Source: JBGANR01 sp044222225
GTDB taxonomy: Bacteria > Actinomycetota > Actinomycetes > Mycobacteriales > Mycobacteriaceae
NCBI GenBank assembly: GCA_044222225.1
Contig: JBGANR010000018.1
Coordinates: forward strand, 1 to 64,000
Direction of reading: 5' to 3'
DNA: 64,000 bases
The notes under the pieces are model-generated. The model ran no database searches, had not been told where the DNA came from, and was given only the letters and a program-made list of their open reading frames with translations. Each line of letters opens with the position of its first letter. Positions within the stretch are counted from its first letter, which is position 1. Both the position numbers and the translations under genes were made by a program. Shown piece by piece: positions 25,845-33,872 of the stretch.

Positions 25845-27044
25845 ATGCAGCAACTCGCCCACCGGCTCGAACGCCTGGGCACCGAGACCGCCTTCAGTGT
25901 CGCGCAGGCCGCCGCCGCGTGGAAGGCGAAGGGACATCGCGTCTACCCCTTCCATCTCGGCGATATCAACATCCCCACGGCCCCGCACATCGTGGACGCG
26001 ATGAACAAGGCGATCGCCGACGGTTACACCGGCTACTGCCCGGGCCCCGGGATCCCCCAGCTGCGCGAAGCGCTCGCCGACAGCCTGGGCTCCGCCCGCG
26101 GTATCGACCTCACCCCCGACAACGTCGTGGTGACGACGGGCGGCAAGCCGGTCATCACGAAGTTCCTGCAGGCCGTCATGAACCCGGGCCAGGAGGTGCT
26201 CTACCCGAACCCCGGCTTCCCGATCTACGAGTCGCAGATCGAATACCTCGGCGGCACGGCCGTGCCCTACCGCTACGTGCCCACGGACGAGGGATTCGCG
26301 ATCGACCTCGATCAGCTGCGCGCCTCGATCACCCCCGACACGGTGGCGATCATCTACAACGACCTGCAGAACCCCATCTCCGCGGAGTCGACGGCCGCTG
26401 AGCGTGAGGCCGTCGCGCGGATCGCCCAGGAGAACGATCTCTGGGTGCTCTCCGACGAGGCCTACTTCGAGACCCGCTACGAGGGCGTCTCGAGCTCGAT
26501 CGCGTCGCTGCCCGGCATGCTCGAGCGCACCGTCATCCTCTACACGTTCAGCAAGAAGTTCGCGATGACCGGCTCGCGCCTCGGCTGCGCCGTCGCCCCG
26601 GTGGAGATCGCGAACGTGTTCAGCAAGCTCAACACCAACGACGAATCGTGCACGACGCACTACGTGCAGTGGGCCGGCATCGAGGCGCTGCGCGGATCCC
26701 AGGAGCCGGTGCAGCAGATGCTCGCGGTTCTGCGCGAACGGCGCGACGCCGCATGCGAGATCGTCAACGCGATCCCCGGCATGAACGTCGCCGTCCCGCA
26801 CTCGACGTTCTACCTGTTCCCCGATGTCACCGAGGCGATGGACCGCATGGGCTACACCGCCGTCGGCGACTTCGCCTCCGTCGCGCTGCACCAGACGGGC
26901 GTCTCGTTCTGCACCCGCGAGCACTTCGGCCGCCGCCAGCCGGGCGAAGACCGCCAGTACATCCGGCTCGCCTACTCGGGCATCGAGATCGACGACATCC
27001 GCGACGGCCTCGGCCGGCTGAACGAATGGGTGAGCGCCAAATGA
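25845..27044 (+). CDS. PLP-dependent class I/II aminotransferase
   Basis: 399 aa. Fold type I aminotransferase with TTGGKPVITKFLQ, the cofactor segment YNDLQNPIS (usually NNPxNP), the Asp-containing strand WVLSDEAYFE, the Schiff-base Lys in TFSKKFAMTGSRLG and the carboxylate-binding Arg in RLAYSG. The amino donor cannot be read from the sequence. The next gene overlaps by 4 bp (ATGA) and encodes a 2-hydroxyacid dehydrogenase, with glycerate kinase divergent. A serine:glyoxylate/pyruvate-type reaction producing hydroxypyruvate is therefore attractive. Confidence 0.88.
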   Translation: MQQLAHRLERLGTETAFSVAQAAAAWKAKGHRVYPFHLGDINIPTAPHIVDAMNKAIADGYTGYCPGPGIPQLREALADSLGSARGIDLTPDNVVVTTGGKPVITKFLQAVMNPGQEVLYPNPGFPIYESQIEYLGGTAVPYRYVPTDEGFAIDLDQLRASITPDTVAIIYNDLQNPISAESTAAEREAVARIAQENDLWVLSDEAYFETRYEGVSSSIASLPGMLERTVILYTFSKKFAMTGSRLGCAVAPVEIANVFSKLNTNDESCTTHYVQWAGIEALRGSQEPVQQMLAVLRERRDAACEIVNAIPGMNVAVPHSTFYLFPDVTEAMDRMGYTAVGDFASVALHQTGVSFCTREHFGRRQPGEDRQYIRLAYSGIEIDDIRDGLGRLNEWVSAK

Positions 27045-28000
27045 GCCGGATCGTCGTCACCGGGCGGGTTCCCGAAGCCGCCATCGAGAAGCTCCGCATC
27101 GAGCACGAGGTCGACGCCTGGCCGGGCCCGGAGTCGATCAGCCGCGAGGAGCTCCTGCGCCGGGTGGCCGGCGCCGACGCCATCCTCAGCCTGCTCACCG
27201 AACGCGTCGACGGCGAGCTCCTCGACGCCGCCGGCAGCGGACTCAAGGTCGTCGCCAACGTCGCCGTCGGCTACGACAACATCGATGTCGCGGCGTGCCG
27301 CGCGCGCGGCGTCGTCGCGACGAACACGCCCGGCGTGCTGACGGAGGCGACCGCCGACATCGCGTTCGGCCTCATCCTCATGGCCACTCGCCGGCTCGGC
27401 GAAGGCGAGCGCATCATCCGCGCCGGCCGGCCGTGGAAGTGGGGGATGTTCTTCCTGCTCGGCGCCGGCCTCCAGGGCAAGACCCTCGGCGTGGTGGGCA
27501 TGGGCGGCATCGGCCAGGCGACGGCACGCCGCGCCAAGGCCTTCGGCATGGACGTCGTCTACCAGTCGCGCAGCGAGATCGATCCTCAGATCGCCGCGGA
27601 ACTCGGCGCGCGGCGGGTCGATCTCGACGAGCTGCTGGCCGTCGCCGACGTCGTCTCCGTGCACTGCCCCTACGGGCCGGCCACTCACCACCTGTTCGGT
27701 GCCGAGCAGTTCGCCGCCATGAAGAACTCCGCGTACCTCGTCAACACGGCGCGCGGGCCGATCGTCGACGAGGCGGCGCTCGCCGTCGCGCTGCGCGACG
27801 AGACGATCGCCGGTGCCGGCCTCGACGTCTTCGAGCGCGAACCCCAGGTCCATCCCGACCTCCTCGAGCTCGAGAACGTCGCGCTGGTGCCCCATCTGGG
27901 ATCGGCCACCGTCGAGACGCGGACCGCGATGGCGACGCTCGCCGCCGACAACGCTCTTGCCGTGCTCGGCGGCGATCAGCCGCCGACGCCGATCAAGTAG
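27041..28000 (+). CDS. D-2-hydroxyacid dehydrogenase (glyoxylate/hydroxypyruvate reductase type)
   Basis: 319 aa, ATG at 27041 overlapping the aminotransferase stop. The NAD(P) site is VVGMGGIGQATARRAKAFG; catalytic residues are Arg in NTARGPIVDE, Glu in LDVFEREP and His in PHLGSAT. The substrate loop VANVAVGYDNIDV is that of GRHPR/GyaR enzymes, which reduce glyoxylate or hydroxypyruvate to glycolate or D-glycerate. Product D-glycerate is the substrate of the divergent glycerate kinase. A strong hairpin follows at 28021. Confidence 0.92.
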   Translation: MSRIVVTGRVPEAAIEKLRIEHEVDAWPGPESISREELLRRVAGADAILSLLTERVDGELLDAAGSGLKVVANVAVGYDNIDVAACRARGVVATNTPGVLTEATADIAFGLILMATRRLGEGERIIRAGRPWKWGMFFLLGAGLQGKTLGVVGMGGIGQATARRAKAFGMDVVYQSRSEIDPQIAAELGARRVDLDELLAVADVVSVHCPYGPATHHLFGAEQFAAMKNSAYLVNTARGPIVDEAALAVALRDETIAGAGLDVFEREPQVHPDLLELENVALVPHLGSATVETRTAMATLAADNALAVLGGDQPPTPIK

Positions 28001-28020
28001 TCGACGGTCCAGACGAAACA

Positions 28021-28047
28021 GGCCCGGGGGAGGTTCTCCCCCGGGCC
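28021..28047 (+). terminator. Strong hairpin after the hydroxyacid dehydrogenase gene
   Basis: The arms GGCCCGGGGGAG (28021-28032) and CTCCCCCGGGCC (28036-28047) form a 12-bp perfect stem with loop gtt. There is no T-tract, but position 20 bp after the stop codon makes a terminator likely. Confidence 0.75.
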
Positions 28048-28063
28048 CGCTCGGCGTTACCCG

Positions 28064-28134
28064 CCGGTATCTGTCGCTGAGCGGGGCCTCGCGGAGATAG
28101 TCGCCGCGTCGGCCCGTACAGCGACAGATACCGG
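28064..28134. repeat. 71-bp palindromic repeat, copy A
   Basis: Perfect 16-bp terminal inverted arms CCGGTATCTGTCGCTG (28064-28079) and CAGCGACAGATACCGG (28119-28134) enclose a 39-bp GC-rich centre. Two further elements of exactly the same length and similar ends lie at 50323 and 59336. Intergenic, just after a terminator. Confidence 0.85.
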
Positions 28135-28184
28135 CCGGTTCCTCGCTGCGCGCAGCGTCGAAGACGGTCACCGAGCGGTACGGT

Positions 28185-28862
28185 GTGGCCGTGACCGAGC
28201 TGGCGGAGGCGATCCGGGCCGACCTGCGAGCAGCGGCGGACCCGCAACGGGCGCCGACGATGCAGGCGTACATGAAGTCCGCGATGCCGTTCCTCGGCGT
28301 GCCGGCTCCGTCCGCCCGCTCGATCACTTCCGCCGCCCGGCGGGCAAACCCGCCCGCGAACCTCGACGATCTGCTGGCATCGGTGACCGACCTCTGGGAT
28401 CAGGCCGAGTTCCGCGAGGAGCGCTACGCCGCGCAGCACCTCATGCGCGGCCGCCGTACCAAAGGCGTGCTGGAACTGCTGCCGCTGCACCAGCGGATGG
28501 CCGTGACCGGCGCGTGGTGGGACCACGTCGACGAGATCGCCCGCCACATCGCGGACCTGCACGATGCGTACCCGGACCAGACCGGCGCCATCGTCCGGGT
28601 GTGGAGTCACGGCGATGACCTGTGGCTGCGCCGGCTCGCGATCATCTCCCAACTGGGCCGCAGGGACCGGCTCGACACCGGCGTGCTGACCGACGTGATC
28701 GAGCCAGCCATCGATGAGCCGGAGTTCTTCCTGCGCAAGGCCATCGGCTGGGCGCTGCGCGAGCACGCGAAGACCGATCCCGACTGGGTGCGCGCCTACG
28801 TGGCTGAGCACCACGGCCGGCTCAGCGGACTGTCCCGGCGCGAGGCCCTCAAGAACCTCTGA
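28185..28862 (+). CDS. DNA alkylation repair protein (AlkD-like HEAT repeat)
   Basis: 225 aa; GTG at 28185, with a second in-frame GTG at 28191 that may be the real start. An all-helical protein with FREERYAAQHLMRG, TGAWWDHVDEIARH and DLWLRRLAIISQL-type HEAT repeats ending FFLRKAIGWALREHAKTDP, which matches the AlkD/AlkC-like DNA glycosylase family (PF08713). The conserved Trp and Asp (WWDHVD) and Arg (LRRLA) correspond to residues used by AlkD to remove bulky alkylated bases. Its stop codon abuts that of the convergent small gene at 28863. Confidence 0.88.
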   Translation: MAVTELAEAIRADLRAAADPQRAPTMQAYMKSAMPFLGVPAPSARSITSAARRANPPANLDDLLASVTDLWDQAEFREERYAAQHLMRGRRTKGVLELLPLHQRMAVTGAWWDHVDEIARHIADLHDAYPDQTGAIVRVWSHGDDLWLRRLAIISQLGRRDRLDTGVLTDVIEPAIDEPEFFLRKAIGWALREHAKTDPDWVRAYVAEHHGRLSGLSRREALKNL

Positions 28863-29108
28863 TCACGGACCCGGATGGACAGCTACTCCCTCTCGGGACC
28901 GTGGTGTTCCCGCCCGGATCGCCGGGTCTTCTTCGGAATGCACGTCCGGGCAGTCCACCATGCAGCAGGCACACCAGCTGTGGCTGCTCAACAGATCTGG
29001 ATCCTCGTCACGCAACGACCGCTGGTCGCAGTGACCGTCGCCGGTCTTGTAGTGGTCGGGGCGGGGACAGTCGCAGAGTTCGACGACGGCCTCATCGGCG
29101 GTGGACAT
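28863..29108 (-). CDS. Small Cys/His-rich hypothetical protein next to nrdE
   Basis: 81 aa, ATG at 29108, weak ribosome site. Not recognised. Two Cys/His clusters are notable: CDCPRPDHYKTGDGHC and CACCMVDCPDVH, seven Cys in the first 55 residues, consistent with zinc or Fe-S binding; the last 25 residues look unstructured. It lies 24 bp after the nrdE stop on the same strand, so it could be the last gene of the nrdHIE transcript. Codon use is GC-rich at third positions, which supports coding, but the gene could be spurious. Confidence 0.5.
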   Translation of the reverse strand: MSTADEAVVELCDCPRPDHYKTGDGHCDQRSLRDEDPDLLSSHSWCACCMVDCPDVHSEEDPAIRAGTPRSREGVAVHPGP

Positions 29109-29132
29109 CGCCTGAGCATGGCTAGAACTCCC

Positions 29133-31334
29133 CTACAGCATGCAGCTGACGCAGCCCTCGACCTCGGTCCCCTCCAACGCCAACTGGCGCAGCCGGATGT
29201 AGTACAGCGTCTTGATGCCCTTGCGCCAGGCGTAGATCTGCGCCTTGTTGACGTCGCGCGTCGTCGCCGTGTCCTTGAAGAACAGCGTGAGCGAAAGCCC
29301 CTGGTCGACGTGCTGAGTCGCCGCGGCGTACGTGTCGATGATCTTCTCGTAGCCGATCTCGTACGCGTCCTGGTAGTACTCCAGGTTCTCGTTCGTCATG
29401 TAGGGCGCCGGATAGTAGACCCGCCCGATCTTGCCCTCCTTGCGGATCTCGACCTTCGCCGCGACGGGGTGGATCGAGCTCGTGGAGTGATTGATGTAGC
29501 TGATCGAACCGGTCGGCGGCACGGCCTGAAGATTGCGGTTGTAGATGCCGTACTTGCGCACCGACTCCTTCAGTTCACGCCAGTCGTCCTGCGTCGGAAT
29601 ATCGATGCCGCCCTGGGAGAACAGATCCACATTCCCGTCGCCTGCGTGCGCGAACAACTCTCGCACCTTATCGGTGGCCGGCTCCCACACCTGGTCGATG
29701 TACTTGTCGAAGAACTCGCCCGTCGCGTACTTGCTCTTCTCGAAACCGGTGAACGACGTACCTCGCTCGCGGGCCAACTTGTTCGACGCGCGGATCGCGT
29801 GGAACAGCACCGTGTAGAAGTACATGTTCGTGAAGTCGACGCCCTCTTCGCTGCCGTAGAGGATCCGCTCGCGTGCCAGGTAACCGTGCAGGTTCATCTG
29901 ACCGAGGCCGATGGCGTGACCTTCGTCGTTGCCCTTCTGGATCGACGGCACCGAGGTGATCGCCGTCTGATCGGACACGGCCGTCAGCCCGCGGATCGCG
30001 ATCTCGATGGTCTTGCCGAAGTCCGGCGAGTCCATCGCCTTGGCGATGTTGAGCGACCCGAGGTTGCACGAGATGTCGTTGCCCACGTCGGCGTAGGACA
30101 GATCGTCGTTGTACGTCGACGGCGTCGACACCTGCAGGATCTCCGAACACAGGTTGGAGTGGGTGATCTTGCCGTCGATCGGGTTCGCCCGGTTCACCGT
30201 GTCCTCGTACATGATGTACGGATAGCCGGACTCGAACTGCAGTTCCGCGAGGGTCTGGAAGAATTCGCGCGCCTTGATCTTGGCCTTCGCGATCCGCCGG
30301 TCCCCCACCATCTCGTGGTACTTCTCGGAGACGTTGACGTCGGCGAACGGCATTCCGTAGACGCGCTCGACGTCGTACGGGCTGAACAGGTACATGTCGT
30401 CGTTGCGCTTGGCAAGCTCGAACGTGATATCCGGGATGACGACGCCGAGGCTGAGGGTCTTGATCCGGATCTTCTCGTCGGCGTTCTCGCGCTTGGTGTC
30501 GAGGAAGCGATAGATGTCCGGGTGATGGGCGTGCAGATACACCGCGCCGGCCCCCTGCCGGGCGCCGAGCTGGTTGGCGTAGCTGAACGAATCCTCCAGC
30601 AGCTTCATGATCGGGATGACGCCGGAGCTCTGATTCTGAATCTGTTTGATCGGCGCACCGTGCTCGCGGATGTTGCTCAACAGCAGGGCGACGCCGCCGC
30701 CGCGCTTGGAGAGTTGCAGCGCCGAGTTGATGGAGCGCCCGATTGACTCCATATTGTCCTCTATACGTAAAAGGAAACAGCTCACCGGCTCGCCGCGCTG
30801 CTTCTTTCCCGAGTTGAGGAACGTCGGCGTCGCCGGCTGGAAACGACCGTCGATGATCTCCTCGACGAGGTCGCGAGCCAACTGCTCATCGCCGTCGGCG
30901 AGCGTCATGGCGACCATGCAGACACGGTCCTCGAAACGCTCCAGGTAACGCTTGCCGTCGAACGTCTTGAGCGTGTAGCTCGTGTAGTACTTGAACGCGC
31001 CGAGGAACGTCGGGAAACGGAACTTCTTGGCGTAAGCCGCCTCGTACAGCTTCTTGATGAACACTCGGCTGTACTTGTCCAGAACCTCGGCCTCGTAGTA
31101 GTTCTCCTTGATGAGATAGTCGAGCTTCTCATCCAGGTTGTGAAAGAAGACCGTGTTCTGGTTGACGTGCTGCAGGAAGTACTGGTTCGCCGCGGCACGG
31201 TCCTTGTCGAACTGGATCCTGCCGTCCGCGTCGTAGAGGTTGAGCATCGCGTTGAGGGAGTGGTAGTCGAGCCCGTCGGAGCCGGGCGACACCGCGTCCG
31301 GTGCCCGGTGCTTGCCCGCGATGGTTGCCGTCAT
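29133..31334 (-). CDS. nrdE: Ribonucleotide reductase class Ib, alpha subunit NrdE
   Basis: 733 aa, full length, ATG at 31334 after ggaggg. Active-site features include the substrate Cys in RGEPVSCFLLR, the finger-loop NLCSEI (Asn, Cys, Glu), the second redox Cys in DISCNLGSLN, two radical-transfer Tyr near the C-terminus (TLYYIRLRQ) and the terminal CxxC (EGCVSCML) that is reduced by NrdH. No N-terminal ATP-cone is present, as expected for class Ib. It reduces NDPs to dNDPs with NrdF. Third gene of nrdH-nrdI-nrdE, 129 bp after nrdI. Confidence 0.97.
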   Translation of the reverse strand: MTATIAGKHRAPDAVSPGSDGLDYHSLNAMLNLYDADGRIQFDKDRAAANQYFLQHVNQNTVFFHNLDEKLDYLIKENYYEAEVLDKYSRVFIKKLYEAAYAKKFRFPTFLGAFKYYTSYTLKTFDGKRYLERFEDRVCMVAMTLADGDEQLARDLVEEIIDGRFQPATPTFLNSGKKQRGEPVSCFLLRIEDNMESIGRSINSALQLSKRGGGVALLLSNIREHGAPIKQIQNQSSGVIPIMKLLEDSFSYANQLGARQGAGAVYLHAHHPDIYRFLDTKRENADEKIRIKTLSLGVVIPDITFELAKRNDDMYLFSPYDVERVYGMPFADVNVSEKYHEMVGDRRIAKAKIKAREFFQTLAELQFESGYPYIMYEDTVNRANPIDGKITHSNLCSEILQVSTPSTYNDDLSYADVGNDISCNLGSLNIAKAMDSPDFGKTIEIAIRGLTAVSDQTAITSVPSIQKGNDEGHAIGLGQMNLHGYLARERILYGSEEGVDFTNMYFYTVLFHAIRASNKLARERGTSFTGFEKSKYATGEFFDKYIDQVWEPATDKVRELFAHAGDGNVDLFSQGGIDIPTQDDWRELKESVRKYGIYNRNLQAVPPTGSISYINHSTSSIHPVAAKVEIRKEGKIGRVYYPAPYMTNENLEYYQDAYEIGYEKIIDTYAAATQHVDQGLSLTLFFKDTATTRDVNKAQIYAWRKGIKTLYYIRLRQLALEGTEVEGCVSCML

Positions 31335-31463
31335 GATCGCTCACCCTCCAAGGCGAATATGTGGTCGTACACAGGTGTAACAGCGGGCACCGACAGAATC
31401 CGCAGGCGGCCGGCACCGACGCGGTGGAGACGTCGACGCCGCGGTCCGGCGGATTCCGGGCGG

Positions 31464-31880
31464 CTAGGAGGCCACGGCCTCCGCCCAGAAACGGGTCAGG
31501 CCCGCTCGCACACGGAGGACGTCGTCCTCCGTGCCCATGAGTTCGAATCGGTACAGATAAGGCACGCCGCACTTGGCGGCCACGACGTCCCCCGCCCGGC
31601 AGAACTCCTCACCGAAGTTCGTGTTGCCGGCCGCGATGACGCCCCGCAGCAGCGCCCGGTTGTGCGGGTCGTTGAGGAAGCCGATGACCTGCTTGGGGAC
31701 GTACCCACCGGACCCGCCGTCGGCGCGTCCACCTCCGTAGGTAGGACAGACGAGGACATAGGGCTCATCGACTCGAAGCGGATCCTGTCCGCGCCGCACG
31801 GGAATGCGCAGCGCGGGCAGACCGACCTTGCCGATGAACCGATGGGTGTTCTCCGAAACAGACGAGAAGTAGACGATCAA
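31464..31880 (-). CDS. nrdI: Flavodoxin-like NrdI
   Basis: 138 aa. FMN phosphate loop IVYFSSVSENTHRF at the start, then VCPTYGGG and AAGNTNFGEEFCRAGD, all diagnostic of NrdI. This flavodoxin supplies the oxidant that assembles the dimanganese-tyrosyl radical of NrdF. It lies 40 bp after nrdH and is followed by nrdE, the standard class Ib operon order. Confidence 0.96.
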   Translation of the reverse strand: MIVYFSSVSENTHRFIGKVGLPALRIPVRRGQDPLRVDEPYVLVCPTYGGGRADGGSGGYVPKQVIGFLNDPHNRALLRGVIAAGNTNFGEEFCRAGDVVAAKCGVPYLYRFELMGTEDDVLRVRAGLTRFWAEAVAS

Positions 31881-31920
31881 CCCCGATTCCCTTCCCCGGA
31901 CTCGGTGCGTCGATCAGGCT

Positions 31921-32151
31921 TCAGGCTGCGACGGCGAGCGCCTTGATGCGATCGGGCCGGAAGCCGGACCAGTGATCGTCGCCGGCGACGACGACCGGCG
32001 CCTGCATGTGCCCCAGCGCCATGACGTAATCGCGCGCCTCGTCGTCCTGGCTGATGTCGACGACGGAGTAGTCGACACCGACCTTGTCGAGCGCCTTGTA
32101 CGTCGCGTTGCACTGCACGCAGGCGGGTTTGGTGTAGACGGTGATGCTCAT
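31921..32151 (-). CDS. nrdH: Glutaredoxin-like NrdH redoxin
   Basis: 76 aa. The redox motif CVQC at residues 11-14, the cis-Pro in APVVV and the C-terminal WSGFRPDRI are the NrdH signature. Thioredoxin reductase reduces NrdH, which in turn re-reduces the NrdE C-terminal cysteines. First gene of the operon; a NrdR-like box lies 173 bp upstream. Confidence 0.97.
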   Translation of the reverse strand: MSITVYTKPACVQCNATYKALDKVGVDYSVVDISQDDEARDYVMALGHMQAPVVVAGDDHWSGFRPDRIKALAVAA

Positions 32152-32323
32152 CTGGCGACTCCTGAGACTGCGACAGGCGGCTCGAACGGCGAGTCCGAAA
32201 CCGGTTTCTGGGGACCATCTTGGGGAATTTCTGTGGACAACCCGGCCGCTTCTGTGGACGTCCTGGGGATGACCTGTGAGCTCGTCACCCGCATTCGCTC
32301 CGCGGGGCGCTGCCGTGCTTCAA

Positions 32324-32339
32324 ACACTACACCTAGGGT
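32324..32339. promoter_or_regulatory. NrdR-box-like site upstream of nrdHIE
   Basis: ACACTACACCTAGGGT matches the NrdR consensus (acaCwAtATaTwGtgt, from memory) at 12 of 16 positions. A second CACTAC word at 353-358 of the same kilobase (32353-32358) continues into TAGGG but is 3 bp too short for a full box. NrdR normally binds two boxes, so this pair is a plausible but degenerate site. Confidence 0.6.
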
Positions 32340-32445
32340 TTAGGCGCGCAAGCACTACTAGGGATTGGGGCCCGCTCGTACGAAATCGTCAGCGTGTCGT
32401 CGCACCGGCGTGTCGAGAGAGCCCGCAAAACGGCCCGACAGACGC

Positions 32446-32478
32446 GTGGCCCGGCCAGCGTATCGCCGGCCGGGCCAC
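32446..32478 (-). terminator. Hairpin after the FMN reductase gene
   Basis: The arms GTGGCCCGGCC (32446-32456) and GGCCGGGCCAC (32468-32478) give an 11-bp perfect stem with an 11-nt loop, 23 bp past the FMN reductase stop. Confidence 0.7.
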
Positions 32479-32501
32479 GTCACCTCGGATCCATCACAGC
32501 C

Positions 32502-33083
32502 TCACGCCGCCTCGGCGAGCCCCGCGTCCCGGAGCCGCTCGAGGGCGCCTCGCAACGCCGCGACGACGGAGCCGTCGGCGGCCGGATCCTCGTTCTCGAT
32601 GGCGGACGCCGCCAGCGAGACCTCGACGTCGGCGACGGCCACGCCACCGGCGACCCCGACCGAGCGGCGGGTGTCGTCGTGCGACCACTTGCCGCCGTAG
32701 CGGCCCAGCGCGGCGCCGACGACGGCCACCGGCTTGCCCTGCAGCGAACCGGCCCCGTACGGTCGCGACACCCAGTCGATGGCGTTCTTGAGCACGGCGG
32801 GGATCGTGCCGTTGTATTCCGGGGTGACGATGAGCACCGCGTCGGCGGCACCGACGCGCGCCCGTAGCTCGGCGGCGGCCGGCGGCAGCGGCGCGACGTC
32901 GATGTCCGGGTTGTAGAACGGGACGTCCGCAAGCCCGTCGACGAGCGCGGCCGTCACACCCGTCGGCACGTTCTCCACGGCGGTCTCGGCGATCCGGCGA
33001 TTGAGCGATCCGGCGCGCAGGCTCCCGACGAGGACGGCGACCGTCGTCTCCCCGGCCCGGTCGGTGACGGTGGTATCGGACAT
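32502..33083 (-). CDS. NADPH-dependent FMN reductase-like flavoprotein
   Basis: 193 aa. Flavodoxin fold of the SsuE/azoreductase type: VAVLVGSLRAGSLNRRIA binds FMN phosphate, VTPEYNGTIPAVLKNAIDW is the second family motif and KPVAVVGAALGRYGG the third. It probably reduces FMN, quinones or azo compounds with NAD(P)H. Divergent from a TetR regulator across 96 bp containing a palindrome, so it is likely repressed by that regulator. Same arrangement as Rv3054c/Rv3055. Confidence 0.9.
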   Translation of the reverse strand: MSDTTVTDRAGETTVAVLVGSLRAGSLNRRIAETAVENVPTGVTAALVDGLADVPFYNPDIDVAPLPPAAAELRARVGAADAVLIVTPEYNGTIPAVLKNAIDWVSRPYGAGSLQGKPVAVVGAALGRYGGKWSHDDTRRSVGVAGGVAVADVEVSLAASAIENEDPAADGSVVAALRGALERLRDAGLAEAA

Positions 33084-33126
33084 GATGGTGAACCTTCCGT
33101 TGAGTGGAACTCTCGCCGGCTATAAC

Positions 33127-33140
33127 CGGACCGTGGTCCG
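33127..33140. promoter_or_regulatory. Candidate TetR operator between FMN reductase and TetR genes
   Basis: CGGACCGTGGTCCG: 6-bp inverted arms around a 2-bp centre, 44 bp from the FMN reductase start and 40 bp from the TetR start. A typical position for autoregulation with control of the divergent gene. Confidence 0.6.
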
Positions 33141-33179
33141 ATTGTATTCCCGGGTCGTTCGCCCCGATAGGGTTGCACC

Positions 33180-33806
33180 GTGGCTGAGCAGAAGCCGCCT
33201 CTCGGCGGCACCCGTCTCATCGGCGACGGCCCCGGTGAGACCGAGCGTGCGGACGCCGCCCGCAATCGGGCCCTTCTGCTCGATGCCGCGACCGAACTTC
33301 TCGACACCCGGCCCGCGAACGAGATCACGATGGAGGACGTCGCCCGGGCCGCCGGCGTCGGCAAGGGCACCGTCTTCCGCCGGTTCGGCAGCCGCACCGG
33401 ACTCATGCAGGCACTGCTCGATCACCACGAGAAACGGCTGCAGCGCGACGTCATCTCCGGACCCCCACCGCTCGGCCCCGGGGCCGCACCGCTGGACCGG
33501 CTCGCGGCGTTCGGCCGCGCCCGGCTCGACATGGTCCGCGCCCATCCCGATCTCGCCGCCGCCGCCGAGGACACCCCCGAGCGGTACACGCACCCCACCC
33601 GCGCCTTCTATGTCATGCACGTCGCGATGCTGCTGCGCACCGCGGGCTTCACCGGCCCCTTGGACGTCCTCGTGCACGCCGTGCTCGCCCCGCTCGGGGC
33701 GGCGGCCGTCCAACACCTCACCGTCGCCCGCGGCCTGTCGATCGACGACGTCGCCGACGAGTACGAGGCGTTCGTCCGTGCCCTGACGCCGCGTCCCGGA
33801 GCCTGA
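33180..33806 (+). CDS. TetR family regulator
   Basis: 208 aa, GTG at 33180. The N-terminal HTH is clear: RNRALLLDAATELLDTRP, then ITMEDVARAAGVGKGTVFRR with the recognition helix VGKGTVFRRFG. The C-terminal ligand domain is divergent, as usual. Orthologous by position to Rv3055. It is expected to repress the divergent FMN reductase gene and itself through the palindrome at 33127. Confidence 0.9.
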   Translation: MAEQKPPLGGTRLIGDGPGETERADAARNRALLLDAATELLDTRPANEITMEDVARAAGVGKGTVFRRFGSRTGLMQALLDHHEKRLQRDVISGPPPLGPGAAPLDRLAAFGRARLDMVRAHPDLAAAAEDTPERYTHPTRAFYVMHVAMLLRTAGFTGPLDVLVHAVLAPLGAAAVQHLTVARGLSIDDVADEYEAFVRALTPRPGA

Positions 33807-33826
33807 CCGAGCAGACGCCGAGACGA

Positions 33827-33862
33827 CGACGGTCCCCCTCGCCGTGCCGAGGAGGACCGTCG
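33827..33862. terminator. Bidirectional hairpin between TetR and phosphatase genes
   Basis: The arms 33827-33841 and 33848-33862 pair over 15 positions with a single mismatch (c/a at 33836/33853). It lies between convergent stops, 20 bp after the TetR stop and 10 bp before the phosphatase stop. Confidence 0.75.
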
Positions 33863-33872
33863 CGGGTCAGAA

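Larger units (their letters stand above)
32152..32501. other. nrdH upstream region without genes
   Basis: 350 bp separating nrdH from the FMN reductase gene. It holds the nrdH leader, the NrdR-like site, an AT-richer promoter stretch near 32320-32370 and, at the far end, the terminator of the FMN reductase gene. No open frame in it has a ribosome site or a recognisable product. Confidence 0.6.
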
